A DNA stretch of 64,000 nucleotides from a bacterium (lineage in GTDB: Bacteria; Desulfobacterota; Binatia; DP-6): positions 651,237 through 715,236 of the forward strand of contig JAHCID010000001.1 in NCBI GenBank assembly GCA_026129405.1, given 5' to 3'. Position numbers and translations under genes: made by a program. Position 1 is the first letter of the stretch. Each line of letters opens with the position of its first letter. Positions 62,846 through 64,000 of the stretch are shown one piece after another. Below the pieces are notes generated by a model. It made no database searches and was not told the origin of the DNA. It saw nothing but the letters and a program-made list of their open reading frames with translations.

Positions 62846-64000
62846 ATGAACCGTTCGACGATCCGTGTTCCGAATCCGGTCCGAAGCCTGGGCGTTGGCC
62901 TGCTCGGCCTCGTGATGCCGGCGTTGGCGGAGGCACAACCGCTACGCACCGACCTCGACTCGTACTTCATCTTCGCGATGCGCAACGCGAGCTTGAAGAA
63001 CATGGACGTGCTGTCGCCGTGCAACACGGGGGTGAACTGCGCCCAGCCGTCGACCAACTCGAGCTGTGGCTCGGCGACGCACGAGAACTCGTTCTACGCC
63101 GACGGCTCGCAGATCGCCGCCGACTTCACGCGCTGGCCGAAGAACGGTGCCAACATCTTCCAGCTCTTCAGCAACCGGGTGAACAGCCCGCAGAACGTGA
63201 CCATCCGCCAGCCTGGTCCCGGGCCGAACGGGGCGAACCCGCTGTCGCTGCCGATCCTCGGTGACCTCGACGGCGACGGGGTCCCGAGCTGCCAGACCGT
63301 CGGCCAGCAGTGCGTGCCGGACTTCGGCGACCTCGAGGCGTTCTGCGGCCTGCCGAATCCGTTCCCGGCGTGTGACCTCACGAAGACCGTGGTGGTCAGC
63401 TCCGGCGGCGACTGCGTCGGCGTGCCCGACTCGAGCCCGGGGAACCGGCAGTGCGATCTACCCGCCGGCACCTACGGCAACCTGACCGTGCAGAACGGCG
63501 CCAGCATCAGCTTCGACGGCGGCACCTACCAGTTCTGCAGCGTCAACATGGGCAAGAACACGAACTCGACCGTGAAGGCGCTCTCGACCGTGAACGTCTC
63601 CGGCAACATGAGCGTCAACAACGGCTCGACGTTCGGCGCGCAGTGCGGCGACTTCACCGTCAACGCCGCGGGCGGCGGTGCGGTGAGCTTCGGCCGCAAC
63701 GCCTCGGTGTCGATGTTCCTGTGTGCCCCGCAGCGCAACGTCAGCCTCGGGCACAACAACGACCTGCTCGGGCGTTTCGTCGGCGACGTCGTGAACTCCG
63801 ACTCGAACAACCGCGGGCGCTGCTGCGGCAGCCGCTGCGCCTGCTTCGACGACTTCACGCCGACGACGGCGTCCGTCGGCGGGGTCATCACGCTGACGAG
63901 CGGCTGCTCGCTCTCGAGCGTCAGCGGCGTCAAGATCTGCGCGATCCCGGCGACCATCGTCGCGCAGGGCGTGAACGAGATCCAGGTCCGGGTCCCCGCC
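62846..64000 (+). CDS. Secreted Cys-rich protein, copy 2 (3' end outside window)
   Basis: 385 residues without a stop at the right edge; the start ATG 62846 has GAAGGAGGG upstream. Very close to copy 1, both in protein and in parts of the DNA (62998-63040 against 61531-61573). The same blocks are LKNMDVLSPCNTGVNC, LGDLDGDGVPSC, GQQCVPDFGDLEAFCGLP, and CCGSRCACFDDF, and the TIG-like domain begins at about residue 335. Sequence differences are mostly in the N-terminus and in the linker after DLTKTVVVSS. Only about 20 residues are missing. Confidence 0.75.
   Translation, partial: MNRSTIRVPNPVRSLGVGLLGLVMPALAEAQPLRTDLDSYFIFAMRNASLKNMDVLSPCNTGVNCAQPSTNSSCGSATHENSFYADGSQIAADFTRWPKNGANIFQLFSNRVNSPQNVTIRQPGPGPNGANPLSLPILGDLDGDGVPSCQTVGQQCVPDFGDLEAFCGLPNPFPACDLTKTVVVSSGGDCVGVPDSSPGNRQCDLPAGTYGNLTVQNGASISFDGGTYQFCSVNMGKNTNSTVKALSTVNVSGNMSVNNGSTFGAQCGDFTVNAAGGGAVSFGRNASVSMFLCAPQRNVSLGHNNDLLGRFVGDVVNSDSNNRGRCCGSRCACFDDFTPTTASVGGVITLTSGCSLSSVSGVKICAIPATIVAQGVNEIQVRVPA

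Overview
The window is a GC-rich stretch (about 70 percent by eye) from a Gram-negative bacterium. Genes are dense, no gap reaches 300 bases, and no rRNA, tRNA, CRISPR array, transposase or phage gene was found. Evidence for a diderm aerobe includes Tat-exported PhoX-like proteins, lipoprotein signals, a three-domain DsbD, a CstA-type peptide/pyruvate transporter and an acyl-CoA dehydrogenase. The gene content (DUF1214 with sulfotransferase, DUF3604, DUF2855, MaoC/DUF35/lipid-transfer thiolase, SCP2, Cys-patterned repeats joined to a c-type heme domain by a Thr/Ser linker) resembles uncultured Deltaproteobacteria-like lineages such as Candidatus Binatota. That placement is inference from gene content only.

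Layout. 1-11.2 kb: a truncated GT39 membrane glycosyltransferase, a methyltransferase, enolase, an YiiX-type hydrolase divergent from a short MutY, a zinc alcohol dehydrogenase, a GCS2-family ligase, a lysozyme-inhibitor fusion, two cupins and an O-methyltransferase. 11.3-15.3 kb: a haloalkane-dehalogenase-like hydrolase, an SDR, an orphan protein and a DUF2855/DUF1330 pair; the two divergent intergenic spaces share a sequence motif. 15.4-20.4 kb: a four-gene translationally coupled operon (DUF3604 metallohydrolase, parvulin, HupE/UreJ-like permease, membrane-anchored DUF1330-like protein). 20.4-29.9 kb: catabolic genes, including an operon resembling the steroid side-chain module ChsH1/ChsH2/Ltp2 with ChsH2 split in two, then YciI and GST, and a DUF1214/sulfotransferase pair.

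29.9-43.1 kb: a PhoX-type protein coupled to a cytochrome-like protein, a run of small genes (DUF2277, DgkA, GFA, DUF3565-DUF1971, GNAT, cupin), an overlapping pair of histidine kinases, a GNAT, aspartate-semialdehyde dehydrogenase, a second PhoX-type protein and a lipoprotein esterase. 43.1-48 kb: LysR divergent from glutaryl-CoA dehydrogenase, a PAS/H-box/LuxR protein and CstA. 48-61.2 kb: a CAP-domain protein, SCP2, hydrolase, acyltransferase, L,D-transpeptidase, then glmU-glmS (amino-sugar synthesis; GlmU has a histone-like tail), an M28 peptidase, and a RibB with degenerate GTP cyclohydrolase domain followed by dsbD and hslO. 61.4-64 kb: two tandem secreted Cys-rich paralogues, the second cut by the window end.

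The best candidates for undescribed biology are the DUF3604/PpiC/HupE operon, the split ChsH2 module, the PAS/H-box/LuxR protein and the tandem secreted paralogues.
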